From positions 620,001 through 684,000 of the forward strand of contig NZ_JAWRCU010000002.1 of the NCBI RefSeq assembly GCF_033542235.1: a stretch of DNA of 64,000 nt, written 5' to 3'. Position 1 is the first letter of the stretch. Each line of letters begins with the position of its first letter. A model generated the notes under the pieces. The model searched no databases, was not told the DNA's origin, and saw only the letters and a program-made list of their open reading frames with translations. Positions 52,897-63,783 of the stretch are shown piece by piece. This DNA comes from JAWRCU01 sp033542235 (GTDB lineage: Bacteria > Pseudomonadota > Alphaproteobacteria > Rhizobiales > Rhizobiaceae). A program made the position numbers and the translations under genes.

Positions 52897-53414
52897 ACCA
52901 CGACAGCTATCCGGACGGCTACATCTCCGGAATCCTAAATTCCGTGTGCACCATCGCCATTGTGGGCGCGTCCCCGAACGACGTGCGGCCGAGTTTCTTC
53001 GTGCTGAAATACCTGCTGCAGAAGGGCTTCGAGGTATTTCCGATCAATCCAGGCCATGACGGCAAGGAGATTGCCGGGCGCAAAGTCTATGCCCGGCTTG
53101 CCGACATTCCCGTCGCCATCGACATGGTCGAGATATTCCGTGCCAGCGATGCCGTGCCGGGCATCGTCGACCAGGTGCTGGCGATGAAGCCGCGGCCGAA
53201 GGTGATCTGGATGCAACTCGGGGTTCGCCACGACGAGGCGGCGGCGAAGGCCGAGGCCGCCGGCCTCAAGGTCGTGATGAACCGCTGCCCGAAGATCGAA
53301 TACGGACGGCTTTCAGGCGAGATCGGCTGGAATGGTGTCAATTCGCGCGTGATCTCCTCGAAGAAGCCCATCATGCGGCCTGGCCTGCAGAAGCTTGGCC
53401 TGAAGGTGGGCTGA
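52893..53414 (+). CDS. CoA-binding protein (YccU-like)
   Basis: A 173-residue single-domain Rossmann protein of the CoA-binding family. Marks: TIAIVGASPNDVRPSFFVLK, GFEVFPINPG, KVYARLADIPVAIDMVEIFR, IWMQLGVRHDEAAAKAEAAG and MNRCPKIEYGRL. Its role is not known; related domains are found in acyl-CoA synthetases. The ATG overlaps the stop of the frameshifted VOC gene (ATGA). MetY follows after 78 bases. Confidence 0.87.
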   Translation: MNHDSYPDGYISGILNSVCTIAIVGASPNDVRPSFFVLKYLLQKGFEVFPINPGHDGKEIAGRKVYARLADIPVAIDMVEIFRASDAVPGIVDQVLAMKPRPKVIWMQLGVRHDEAAAKAEAAGLKVVMNRCPKIEYGRLSGEIGWNGVNSRVISSKKPIMRPGLQKLGLKVG

Positions 53415-53492
53415 TCGCTCCATTTCCTTTGCAATCCGCTGCAAGCTTCGCCATGAAAGGTGACCGATCTACGGTTTTCGAGGGAGACTTCC

Positions 53493-54776
53493 ATGTCGCA
53501 GCGCACACCCGGCTTCAATACGCTCGCCGTCCACGCCGGAGCCAAGCCTGATCCTGTGACGGGGGCGCGCGCGACTCCGATCTATCAGACCACCTCCTAT
53601 GTCTTCGACGACGTCGATCATGCTGCCTCGCTTTTCGGCCTGAAGTCGTTCGGCAACATCTACACGCGCATCATGAACCCGACGGCGGCGGTGCTGGAGG
53701 AGCGCATTGCCGCGCTGGAGGGCGGCACGGCTGGGCTCGCCACCGCATCCGGCCATGCCGCGCAGCTCCTGGTGTTCCACACCATCATGCGGCCCGGCGA
53801 CAATTTCATCGCCGCGCGCAAGCTTTACGGTGGCTCTATCAACCAGTTCGGCCAAGCATTCCGCAACTTCGACTGGCAAGTGCGCTGGGCCGACCCGCGC
53901 GATCCGTCGACCTTCGAGAGCCAGATCGACGAGAGAACGCGCGGCATTTTCATCGAGAGCCTGGCCAATCCGGGCGGCGAATTCGTCGATATCGAGGTGA
54001 TCGGCAATATCGCGCGCAAGCATGAACTGCCGCTGATCGTCGATAATACGCTGGCGAGCCCGTATCTCGTGCGTCCCATCGAGCATGGCGCCGATATCGT
54101 CGTGCATTCGCTGACCAAATTCATCGGCGGACACGGCAACTCGATCGGCGGCGCGATCGTCGACGGCGGCACTTTCAACTGGTCGAAATCCGGCAACTAC
54201 CCGATGCTGTCCGAGCCGCGTGCGGAATATGGCGGCGTCGTGCTGCACGAGACTTTCGGCAATTTCGCCTTCGCGATCGCCTGCCGGGTGCTTGGCCTGC
54301 GCGATTTCGGTCCGGCAATCTCGCCCTTCAATGCCTTCCTGATCCTGACCGGTCTCGAAACTCTGCCGCTTAGGATGCAGCGCCACTGCGACAACGCACA
54401 GGCCGTTGCAGAATGGCTGTCGAAACACCCCAAGGTAGCCTGGGTCTCTTATCCCGGTCTGCCGGGCGACAAGAACCACGCAATGCAGCAGAAGTACTCG
54501 CCGCTCGGCGCCGGCGCGGTGTTCACCTTCGGGCTTACCGGTGGCTACGCGGCCGGCATCAAGCTGGTGGAGTCGCTCGAACTCTTCTCGCACCTTGCTA
54601 ATGTCGGCGACACCAAGTCGCTGATCATCCATCCTGCCTCGACCACGCATCGCCAACTCTCCGACGAGCAGAAAGTCGCCGCCGGCGCGGGGCCGGACGT
54701 GGTGCGCCTGTCAGTCGGCATCGAGGATGTCGAAGACATCATCGCCGACCTGGAGCAGGGGCTGGCGAACGTCTGA
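53493..54776 (+). CDS. metY: O-acetylhomoserine aminocarboxypropyltransferase (MetY-like)
   Basis: A 427-residue PLP enzyme of the Cys/Met metabolism family, which uses O-acetylhomoserine and sulfide or methanethiol to make homocysteine or methionine. Marks: PGFNTLAVHAGAKPDPVTGA, NIYTRIMNPT, then LPLIVDNTLASPYL with the PLP Asp, HSLTKFIGGHG with the PLP Lys, and a long insertion before VGDTKSLIIHPASTTH. GAGGGAGAC precedes ATG 53493. Length is typical of MetY rather than of the shorter MetZ or cystathionine enzymes. Confidence 0.9.
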   Translation: MSQRTPGFNTLAVHAGAKPDPVTGARATPIYQTTSYVFDDVDHAASLFGLKSFGNIYTRIMNPTAAVLEERIAALEGGTAGLATASGHAAQLLVFHTIMRPGDNFIAARKLYGGSINQFGQAFRNFDWQVRWADPRDPSTFESQIDERTRGIFIESLANPGGEFVDIEVIGNIARKHELPLIVDNTLASPYLVRPIEHGADIVVHSLTKFIGGHGNSIGGAIVDGGTFNWSKSGNYPMLSEPRAEYGGVVLHETFGNFAFAIACRVLGLRDFGPAISPFNAFLILTGLETLPLRMQRHCDNAQAVAEWLSKHPKVAWVSYPGLPGDKNHAMQQKYSPLGAGAVFTFGLTGGYAAGIKLVESLELFSHLANVGDTKSLIIHPASTTHRQLSDEQKVAAGAGPDVVRLSVGIEDVEDIIADLEQGLANV

Positions 54777-54795
54777 CGTGGCGGGCCGGAGGCCT

Positions 54796-55140
54796 ATGAG
54801 CAGGTTTCGCAACATCGGCACGGAAGGCATCGAGGCGGAGACCGGCGCGCCCGCCGAGGGGCGCGTCATCTCGGGCGATCCGCGCTTCGCGACGTGGAAC
54901 GTCGAAGAGGCCGAGGGCGGGCTCTATGCCGGCATCTGGGAGGCAACGCCCGGCAAATGGCGCATCGAATATGACGAATGGGAATTCTGCCACATTCTCG
55001 CAGGCGTCTCGGTGATCACTGAGGACGGCGGCGAGGCACGCACGGTGCGTGCCGGTGATGCCTTCGTCATGAGACCGGGGTTCAAGGGTAGCTGGGAAGT
55101 CATTGAAACGACCCGCAAGGAGTATGTGATCAGGGCTTAG
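54796..55140 (+). CDS. Cupin-domain protein (DUF861/EutQ-like)
   Basis: A 114-residue cupin. The fold is seen in WNVEEAEGGLYAGIWEATPG, then EWEFCHILAGVSVITEDGGE and VRAGDAFVMRPGFKGSWEVI, which fit the Cupin_3 family. His is found once in the metal position. GGAGG lies before ATG 54796. It begins 20 bases after metY and is likely in the same transcript. Function unknown. Confidence 0.8.
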   Translation: MSRFRNIGTEGIEAETGAPAEGRVISGDPRFATWNVEEAEGGLYAGIWEATPGKWRIEYDEWEFCHILAGVSVITEDGGEARTVRAGDAFVMRPGFKGSWEVIETTRKEYVIRA

Positions 55141-55540
55141 TCCGCCGTCGGTCGCGCCTACTGGAACATCCCTCATCCGTCTCGGCGCTTCGCGCCGATC
55201 CACCTTGTCCCCTTCGTGGACGACCGGATCGCTGGCGGGAAAATCGAGCACGAAACCGGGCTGCGCCGTCTCTCCATCCCGCCATCGGCGAACACGCCAC
55301 GCTTGAGGATGCCTTGCGCCTCGTGACGAACGCTGGTGCGCGCTGCCCATGTCGTCGACAGTCAGGCTCGCCCCATCGGCAGGTTGACAATGGAGAGAGT
55401 TGCCTCCGCGATCACCACACCTGTCCTGAGGAAGGCGTGCGGCCCTTGACCGCCGAAGCGGTTAGAAGCGCACGTCCAGCCTCTCCAACCCATGGAAATG
55501 ATAGGCGTCGCGGTATTGCGGCCCTTGACCGCCGAAGCGG
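55141..55540. other. Intergenic region with repeat and P450 duplication
   Basis: About 400 bases. The left part contains a RIME-like piece. The right part is one copy of the 79-bp tandem repeat made from the P450 3' end. Short frames between have no family resemblance. Confidence 0.5.
55168..55215. repeat. RIME-like palindromic intergenic element (partial)
   Basis: CATCCCTCATCCG, a palindromic core CGGCGCTTCGCGCCG, then ATCCACCTTGTCCCC resemble the dispersed rhizobial intergenic elements (RIME type). Only about half an element is present. Judged by recall of such repeats, not by search. Confidence 0.4.
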
Positions 55541-55596
55541 TTAGAAGCGCACGTCCAGCCTCTCCAACCCATGGAAATGATAGGCGTCGCGGTATT
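55439..55596. repeat. 79-bp tandem duplication of the P450 3' end
   Basis: Bases 55439-55517 and 55518-55596 are identical 79-base units. The right copy contains the last 18 or so codons and stop of the P450 gene. The left copy is a surplus 3' end lying downstream of the real stop, so the protein is not altered. Confidence 0.9.
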
Positions 55597-56776
55597 GCGG
55601 CGCTGCCGCGAGCCTGAGCGCCGGCAGCCGCTGGAACAGCACTTTCAGTGCCACCTGGAGCTCGATCCTGGCCAGCGGCGCGCCAATGCAGAAATGGATG
55701 CCCGCGCCGAACGAGACATTGCCGCCGTCGCTGCGGAAGGGATCGAAGCTGTTCGAATTGGTGAAACGCAGCGGGTCGCGATTGGCCGCACCGAGCATCA
55801 ATCCGATGGTCTCGCCGAATTTGAAGCGCACGCCGCCCTCGAGCTCGACATCGGCCAGCGCATAGCGCGTGAACATGTGCAGCGGTGCGTCATAGCGGAG
55901 GCATTCCTCCACGGTCGCGGCGGTCTGCTGGTCCCCGGCGAACAGCCTTGTCGGCTCGATGCCGCTTTCGAGGATCGACTTCACTGCGTTGCCGGTCGTG
56001 TGGACCGTCGCCTCGTGACCGGCATTCAGGAGGAGGATAGCCGTCGACATGATCTCCTCGTCGTCGAGCCTCTGCCCATCGACCTCAGTGGTGATCATAT
56101 GCGTGAGCAGGTCGTCCTTCGGCTGGCTCCGACGTTCGGCAATCACGCCGTTGAGATAGTCCATGAACTCGGCCGAAGCCTGGTTTGCATCGAGCTCGGT
56201 CTGATGCGTGACGCCGAACATATACATGGTCACCATGCGGTTCGACCAATTGACCAGCTGCATGGCCATCTCGGCCGGCAGCCCGATCATCTCGGCGATC
56301 ACAATTGCCGGGATCGGTGCGGCGTAGGCCTTGATCAGCTCGACTTGCCCGTCCGCTTCGAAACCGTCGATCAACTCATTGGCCAGCCGCTCGATGCGGG
56401 GCCTGAGCTGCTCGACCTGCCGCGACACGAACGCCCTGTTGACCAAGGTCCTGAGCCGTGTGTGAGCAGGCGGCTCGAGATTGAGAAGCGAATATTTCTC
56501 GGTCTGGTCAAAGGCCGCGACATGCGGCTTCGGCTCGGGCAGTCCGAGCTGCTCGCGAGTTGCAAGATGCAGGATCTGCCGGCCGAAACGCTTGTCGCGA
56601 AGCAGCGCGTTGACCTCCTTGAAGCCCGCAAAGCACCAGTGGCCATAATTCTCCCAGAAAAAGACGGGCGCTGTTGCATGGAGCTCGCTGTAGAAGGGGT
56701 AGGGGTTCTGGTAGAAGGCTCTGTCGCGCGGCTCGGCCGAGGCGTGCGAATCTCGAGAGATCATGTAGGCGTGCAT
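55541..56776 (-). CDS. Cytochrome P450 (bacterial class)
   Basis: A 411-residue soluble P450. Marks: AILLLNAGHEATVHTTGNAV (I-helix acid/threonine pair AGHEAT), EECLR for the ExxR of the K-helix, DPLRFTNSNSFDPFR, and the heme loop FGAGIHFCIGAPLARIE with the Cys ligand. It resembles CYP107-like bacterial hydroxylases, but the substrate is unknown; no ferredoxin or reductase is encoded nearby. It starts at 56776 or four codons later and is divergent from the APH-type gene (74 bases apart). A 79-bp tandem repeat duplicates its 3' end. Confidence 0.92.
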   Translation of the reverse strand: MHAYMISRDSHASAEPRDRAFYQNPYPFYSELHATAPVFFWENYGHWCFAGFKEVNALLRDKRFGRQILHLATREQLGLPEPKPHVAAFDQTEKYSLLNLEPPAHTRLRTLVNRAFVSRQVEQLRPRIERLANELIDGFEADGQVELIKAYAAPIPAIVIAEMIGLPAEMAMQLVNWSNRMVTMYMFGVTHQTELDANQASAEFMDYLNGVIAERRSQPKDDLLTHMITTEVDGQRLDDEEIMSTAILLLNAGHEATVHTTGNAVKSILESGIEPTRLFAGDQQTAATVEECLRYDAPLHMFTRYALADVELEGGVRFKFGETIGLMLGAANRDPLRFTNSNSFDPFRSDGGNVSFGAGIHFCIGAPLARIELQVALKVLFQRLPALRLAAAPQYRDAYHFHGLERLDVRF

Positions 56777-56850
56777 GCAAGTCGCTCCGGTTCGGCGGTC
56801 GTTATTGCACCTCCGCCTGCCGGTTCGGCAAGGGAACGTGTCGAGACTTT

Positions 56851-58059
56851 ATGAGCCATAGGACAGAGCCTCCGCAGCGGATTGCCCAGCTTGTGCTCGT
56901 AACTCCGGATGGCGGGGTGGTGGGCAGCCTGCCGGGCGTGCCGGTCGAATTGCCATGGTGGCAAGAGGTGGAGTCGGTGGTGAGAGCCATCCGCGAGCGG
57001 CATGGCATCGACGTGATCGTGCTCCGGCTTCTCCAGGCATCCAGGAAAAGGCCGCATGGCGGCGACGTAGTCTATCTCGCCGAAGTCGCCGAACCCGTGG
57101 CGGCCAATCACTGGGCTGGGCGGCTTGAGCCGCACGCGCTTCGCCAGACCTATGCCGAGCCCGGTGGGCCTGCTGCCGATCTCGACTGGGCGATCTCCGT
57201 GATTCGTCGCCGGGGTATCCGTCCTAGCGGTGCGCCAGTTCAGATCCGCAGCTGGAACCTTTCCAGCATCTGGCGAATACCGGTCCATGGCGAGACGCTT
57301 TGGTTGAAGGTCGTGCCGCCGTTCTTTGCGCATGAGCCTCGTCTGCTGACAGCTTTGGCGGGCGAGCCGGTGCCGCGGCTGCTCGGCCATGACGGCGGCC
57401 GCATGCTGCTCGCCGAAATCCGCGGCGACGACCTGTACGAGGCCACGCTGCCCCGGCTTCTGGAAATGGTGACCCTGCTGGTTGGGATACAGGCATCGTG
57501 GGCCGGTCGCGTGGAGGAGCTGCAGGCGCTCGGCTTGCCCGACTGGCGTGGCCCGGCATTGGCTGCTGGGATCGCCGACGTCGTCGGGCGCAGGCGAGCC
57601 GAGCTTTCGCTCCATGATGCGGCGGTCCTCGACCGCTTCGTCAATGACCTGCCGCGCCGCTTTGCCGGGATCGAGGCCTGCGGTCTCCCGGACACGCTGG
57701 TTCACGGGGATTTCCATCCCGGCAACTTTCGCGGTACCGCAGATCGGCTCACGCTGCTCGACTGGGGCGACAGTGGCATCGGCCATCCCATGCTGGACCA
57801 GTCGGCTTTTCTCGGCCGTGTTCCGCCGGCGCACAGGGATGTGGTTCAGGCGCATTGGGTGAGAAGATGGCAGGTCGCATCGCCCGGCTCCGACCCGGCA
57901 CGGGCCTCGCAGCTCCTGGCGCCGCTCGCCGCCGCCAGGCAGGCCGTTGTCTACCAGCGCTTCCTCGACAATATCGAGCCCTCGGAACACGTCTACCATC
58001 GCCACGATCCCGCCGACTGGCTGCATCGGATGCTGGCGCTGCTGTTGGCCGAAGGTTGA
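56851..58059 (+). CDS. Aminoglycoside-phosphotransferase-like kinase with extra N-terminal domain
   Basis: A 402-residue protein. Residues about 155-360 are an APH-type kinase: LWLKVVPPFF, DTLVHGDFHPGNFRGT (catalytic Asp and Asn) and LTLLDWGDSGIGHPMLDQSA (metal Asp). Residues 1-120 form a separate domain beginning IAQLVLVTPDGGVVGSLPG, which I cannot assign. Such kinases can phosphorylate sugars, amino alcohols or antibiotics. ATG 56851 is chosen; the longer frame from 56674 lies antisense to the P450 5' end. Its promoter is shared divergently with the P450. Confidence 0.8.
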   Translation: MSHRTEPPQRIAQLVLVTPDGGVVGSLPGVPVELPWWQEVESVVRAIRERHGIDVIVLRLLQASRKRPHGGDVVYLAEVAEPVAANHWAGRLEPHALRQTYAEPGGPAADLDWAISVIRRRGIRPSGAPVQIRSWNLSSIWRIPVHGETLWLKVVPPFFAHEPRLLTALAGEPVPRLLGHDGGRMLLAEIRGDDLYEATLPRLLEMVTLLVGIQASWAGRVEELQALGLPDWRGPALAAGIADVVGRRRAELSLHDAAVLDRFVNDLPRRFAGIEACGLPDTLVHGDFHPGNFRGTADRLTLLDWGDSGIGHPMLDQSAFLGRVPPAHRDVVQAHWVRRWQVASPGSDPARASQLLAPLAAARQAVVYQRFLDNIEPSEHVYHRHDPADWLHRMLALLLAEG

Positions 58060-58293
58060 TCGATTGCCAGTACCCTTTCCGAAACTGCTGTATGCACAGC
58101 GCACGTCGTTTGGCTGAATGCAGTTGGCTGAATGTGATCGAAAGGCGACGCTGCGGAAGGGGTCTGGCCGGCTTTTGTAGAGCCTGCCCGTTCGGACGGT
58201 CTTGCACTCCATCGGCTCGCCATCCTATTTAGGTCCTAAGAATTCTGCGCGACTCCGCCTGCCGGCGGCCTTCCGCTTCAAAAAGGAACTCTC

Positions 58294-58935
58294 ATGAAAG
58301 ACCCGGTCCAGATCGCCATGAACCTCGTGCCCATGGTCGTCGAGCAGACCAACCGCGGTGAGCGGGCGTTCGATATCTTCTCGCGCCTGCTCAAGGAACG
58401 CATCATCTTCATCACCGGTCCGGTCGAGGACGGCATGGCGACGCTGGTGTGCGCGCAGCTTCTGTTCCTCGAAGCCGAGAACCCGAAGAAGGAAATCAAC
58501 CTCTACATCAACTCGCCGGGCGGCGTGGTGACTTCCGGCATGGCGATCTACGACACCATGCAGTTCATCAAGCCGCCGGTGTCGACGCTTTGCATCGGCC
58601 AGGCGGCCTCGATGGGCTCGCTGCTGCTTACGGCCGGCGAGAAGGGCATGCGCTATGCGACGCCGAACGCGCGCATCATGGTCCATCAGCCTTCCGGCGG
58701 CTTCCAGGGACAGGCATCCGACATCGAGCGGCATGCCCAGGACATCATCAAGATGAAGCGCCGCCTCAACGAGGTCTATGTCAAACACACGGGCCGCGAC
58801 TATGAGCAGATCGAGAAGACGCTCGACCGCGATCATTTCATGAGTGCGGACGAGGCCCAGGAATTCGGCCTCATCGACAAGGTCATCTCCTCGCGCGAGG
58901 CGGCAGAGAAGACCGCCGCGATGGCGCTCGCCTGA
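58294..58935 (+). CDS. clpP: ATP-dependent Clp protease, proteolytic subunit
   Basis: A 213-residue ClpP serine peptidase. Catalytic Ser in GQAASMGS, His in MVHQPSGG and Asp in the segment after KHTGRDYEQ follow the family order. NSPGGVVTSGMAIYDTM is conserved. Fourteen subunits form the chamber fed by ClpX, encoded 295 bases downstream. AAAGGAAC lies before the ATG. Confidence 0.97.
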   Translation: MKDPVQIAMNLVPMVVEQTNRGERAFDIFSRLLKERIIFITGPVEDGMATLVCAQLLFLEAENPKKEINLYINSPGGVVTSGMAIYDTMQFIKPPVSTLCIGQAASMGSLLLTAGEKGMRYATPNARIMVHQPSGGFQGQASDIERHAQDIIKMKRRLNEVYVKHTGRDYEQIEKTLDRDHFMSADEAQEFGLIDKVISSREAAEKTAAMALA

Positions 58936-59230
58936 CAGATTTTCGACGCCGGCAGGCAATGACGTACATTTGACATGATGTGCGGCATTTTCTGTCACAA
59001 AACGTTGTTCCCTCGACCGGGGCGTCAACCTGCGTTAAGCCTATGTTGATTTTCGACGGCTTAGCTTCGTCGAGGGATCAAGCGAATCGCCGCGTTCTTC
59101 TGAGTGTTTTGGGTTCGGAATTGCGTGAGCGGAGCCAACAACCTTGGCAGCGGGGCATTCAGGCCATAGATTGCCGTTAGCCCTCGAACCGGACTCCGGG
59201 CCGGGCGACAGCGAAGTAGGGACTTGAGAT

Positions 59231-60499
59231 ATGAGCAAGGTCAGCAACGGCGGCAGCGATTCCAAGAATACGCTCTACTGTTCGTTCTGCGGCAAGAGCC
59301 AGCACGAGGTCCGCAAGCTGATCGCGGGACCGACCGTCTTCATCTGCGACGAGTGCGTCGAGCTCTGCATGGACATCATACGCGAGGAGAACAAGACCTC
59401 GATGGTGAAGTCCCGTGAGGGCGTTCCGACGCCGCAGGAAATCCTGAAGGTGCTGGACGACTATGTGATCGGGCAGCCTTACGCCAAGCGCGTGCTCTCG
59501 GTCGCGGTCCACAACCACTACAAGCGGCTGGCGCATGCGGGAAAGAACAACGACGTCGAGCTGTCGAAGTCGAACATCCTGCTGATCGGCCCGACCGGCT
59601 GCGGCAAGACGCTGCTCGCGCAGACGCTTGCACGCATCATCGACGTGCCCTTCACGATGGCCGACGCCACTACTTTGACCGAGGCTGGCTATGTCGGTGA
59701 GGATGTCGAGAACATCATCCTGAAGCTGCTGCAGGCGGCCGACTACAATGTCGAGCGCGCCCAGCGCGGCATCGTCTACATCGACGAGATCGACAAGATC
59801 AGCCGCAAGTCGGACAACCCGTCGATCACGCGCGACGTGTCGGGCGAGGGCGTGCAGCAGGCGCTCCTGAAGATCATGGAGGGCACAGTCGCCTCCGTGC
59901 CCCCTCAGGGCGGCAGGAAGCACCCGCAGCAGGAATTCCTGCAGGTCGACACCGCAAACATCCTCTTCATCTGCGGCGGTGCCTTCGCAGGGCTGGACAA
60001 GATCATCTCCGACCGTGGCCGCAAGACCTCGATCGGCTTCGGCGCCACCGTTGCCTCGCCCGAGGATCGCCGCAGCGGCGAGTTGTTCCGCCAGGTCGAG
60101 CCCGAGGATCTGCTGAAATTCGGCCTGATCCCGGAATTCGTGGGCCGTCTGCCGATCCTGGCGACGCTGGAGGACCTGGACGAGACTGCGCTGATCCAGA
60201 TCCTGACCGAGCCAAAAAACGCGCTCGTGAAGCAATATCAGCGGCTCTTTGAGATGGAGAACGTCGATCTGACCTTCCACGAGAACGCCCTTGCCGCGAT
60301 CGCCAAGCGCGCGATCGAGCGCAAGACCGGCGCACGCGGCCTGCGTTCGATCATGGAGGCGATCCTGCTCGACACCATGTTCGAGCTGCCGGCCCTGGAA
60401 GGCGTGCAGGAGGTCGTGATCTCGGAGGAAGTGGTGAACGGCAATGCCCGCCCGCTCTACATTTACGCCGAGAAGGAAAAGAAGGGCGCCAGCGCCTGA
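59231..60499 (+). CDS. clpX: ATP-dependent Clp protease ATPase subunit
   Basis: A 422-residue AAA+ unfoldase. N-terminal zinc site CSFCGKS and CDECVELC, Walker A GPTGCGKT, Walker B YIDEIDK, the GYVGEDVEN pore region and arginine finger region near EFVGRLPILATLEDLDE are all there. It feeds substrates to ClpP. TTGAGAT precedes the ATG; the 295 bases between clpP and clpX probably have their own promoter. A terminator follows. Confidence 0.98.
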   Translation: MSKVSNGGSDSKNTLYCSFCGKSQHEVRKLIAGPTVFICDECVELCMDIIREENKTSMVKSREGVPTPQEILKVLDDYVIGQPYAKRVLSVAVHNHYKRLAHAGKNNDVELSKSNILLIGPTGCGKTLLAQTLARIIDVPFTMADATTLTEAGYVGEDVENIILKLLQAADYNVERAQRGIVYIDEIDKISRKSDNPSITRDVSGEGVQQALLKIMEGTVASVPPQGGRKHPQQEFLQVDTANILFICGGAFAGLDKIISDRGRKTSIGFGATVASPEDRRSGELFRQVEPEDLLKFGLIPEFVGRLPILATLEDLDETALIQILTEPKNALVKQYQRLFEMENVDLTFHENALAAIAKRAIERKTGARGLRSIMEAILLDTMFELPALEGVQEVVISEEVVNGNARPLYIYAEKEKKGASA

Positions 60500-60523
60500 G
60501 CGTTCTCTGGCCAATAAATCGCG

Positions 60524-60547
60524 AACGGCGCCGCAGGGCGCCGTTTT
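60524..60547 (+). terminator. Rho-independent terminator after clpX
   Basis: AACGGCGCC, loop GCAG, GGCGCCGTT, then TTTT, 25 bases beyond the clpX stop. Confidence 0.9.
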
Positions 60548-60676
60548 CGCATGTGGTCGGGCTCGGATTCTGGCGGATCCGGCAAGGCTTTCGAGTATCA
60601 TCAAGGCGGGGCGATGGAGTGAGCGCCATATGTGCTAATTGCATGCCTAATATACGATAGCCGGCTAGCGCTTGCC

Positions 60677-60708
60677 CTTGACCTTTGCCCCCTATGCCTC
60701 CACCTATC
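60677..60708 (+). promoter_or_regulatory. Possible heat-shock-type promoter of lon
   Basis: CTTGAC at 60677 followed 20 bases later by CCTATC resembles the alphaproteobacterial RpoH pattern, but the spacing is long. lon is commonly RpoH-dependent. Low certainty. Confidence 0.3.
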
Positions 60709-60843
60709 GTGGCGAGAGGTCTCTTGCTCGCTTCCGTGCTGAAAAATCATCGTCTCCAAAGGTGGTGTAGGCGGAACGGCCTGTGGCCGTTAATATGAGA
60801 GTCGCGGTCGGCCATTTGGCGGCAGCGACGGAAAGGTAAGAAC

Positions 60844-63261
<2,418 letters not shown>

Positions 63262-63286
63262 GCGCTGCCATCTGCCGTTGAAACAG

Positions 63287-63314
63287 AAAGCCGGGCCTCG
63301 CGCCCGGCTTTTTT
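63287..63314 (+). terminator. Rho-independent terminator 1 after lon
   Basis: AAAGCCGGGC, loop CTCGC, GCCCGGCTTT and a run of six T. Very strong. Confidence 0.95.
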
Positions 63315-63317
63315 GTT

Positions 63318-63344
63318 AAAAAGCCCGGATTTCCGGGCTTTTTT
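63318..63344 (+). terminator. Rho-independent terminator 2 after lon (bidirectional form)
   Basis: AAAAAGCCCGG, loop ATTT, CCGGGCTTTTT. A-run and T-run on both sides allow it to act in both directions. It is directly after terminator 1. Confidence 0.9.
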
Positions 63345-63452
63345 CGCGTTGCAGCAGGTTTTTCGGCTTGGTTGGCGAACGACTTCTAACTATGGTCCGG
63401 TTCCTGCCGGTTGAGTCGAGGACTGCCGGTTTTCTAAAGGAAGGGACATTTT

Positions 63453-63725
63453 ATGAACAAGAACGAACTGGTGTCCGCCGTCGCTGACGCGGCGAAGATT
63501 TCCAAAGGCGACGCCCAGTCGGCCGTGGACGCGGTTTTTTCCGTCATCACGTCGGAACTCAAGAACGGCGGAGACGTCCGGCTCGTCGGCTTTGGCAATT
63601 TCTCGGTGACCAAGCGTGCAGCCACGACGGGGCGCAACCCCCAGACCGGCGCCGAGGTGAAGATTCCGGCCCGTACGGTGCCGAAGTTCTCCGCCGGCAA
63701 GGGCCTCAAGGACGCGGTGAACTGA
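63453..63725 (+). CDS. hupB: DNA-binding protein HU
   Basis: A 90-residue HU-type histone-like protein: MNKNELVSAVADAAKISKGD, then VRLVGFGNFSVTKRAATTGR with the DNA-contacting arm GRNPQTGAEVKIPA and the late FSAGKGLKDAVN. It bends and packages DNA as a dimer. It follows lon in the usual alphaproteobacterial order. AAAGGAAGGG precedes the ATG. Confidence 0.98.
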   Translation: MNKNELVSAVADAAKISKGDAQSAVDAVFSVITSELKNGGDVRLVGFGNFSVTKRAATTGRNPQTGAEVKIPARTVPKFSAGKGLKDAVN

Positions 63726-63754
63726 GCCGCGCAAGGTTTTGGAATAAAACCACG

Positions 63755-63783
63755 AAAAGCCGGGCGGAAGGGCCCGGCTTTTT
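63755..63783 (+). terminator. Rho-independent terminator after hupB
   Basis: AAAAGCCGGGC, loop GGAAGG, GCCCGGCTTTTT. It lies 30 bases after the stop. The remaining 217 bases to the window end hold no gene I can support. Confidence 0.95.

Larger units (their letters stand above)
60500..60843. other. Intergenic region, terminator and lon promoter
   Basis: About 340 bases. The clpX terminator is at the left; the right half contains the candidate lon promoter. GAAAGGTAAGAAC provides the lon ribosome binding site. I see no gene. Confidence 0.6.
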
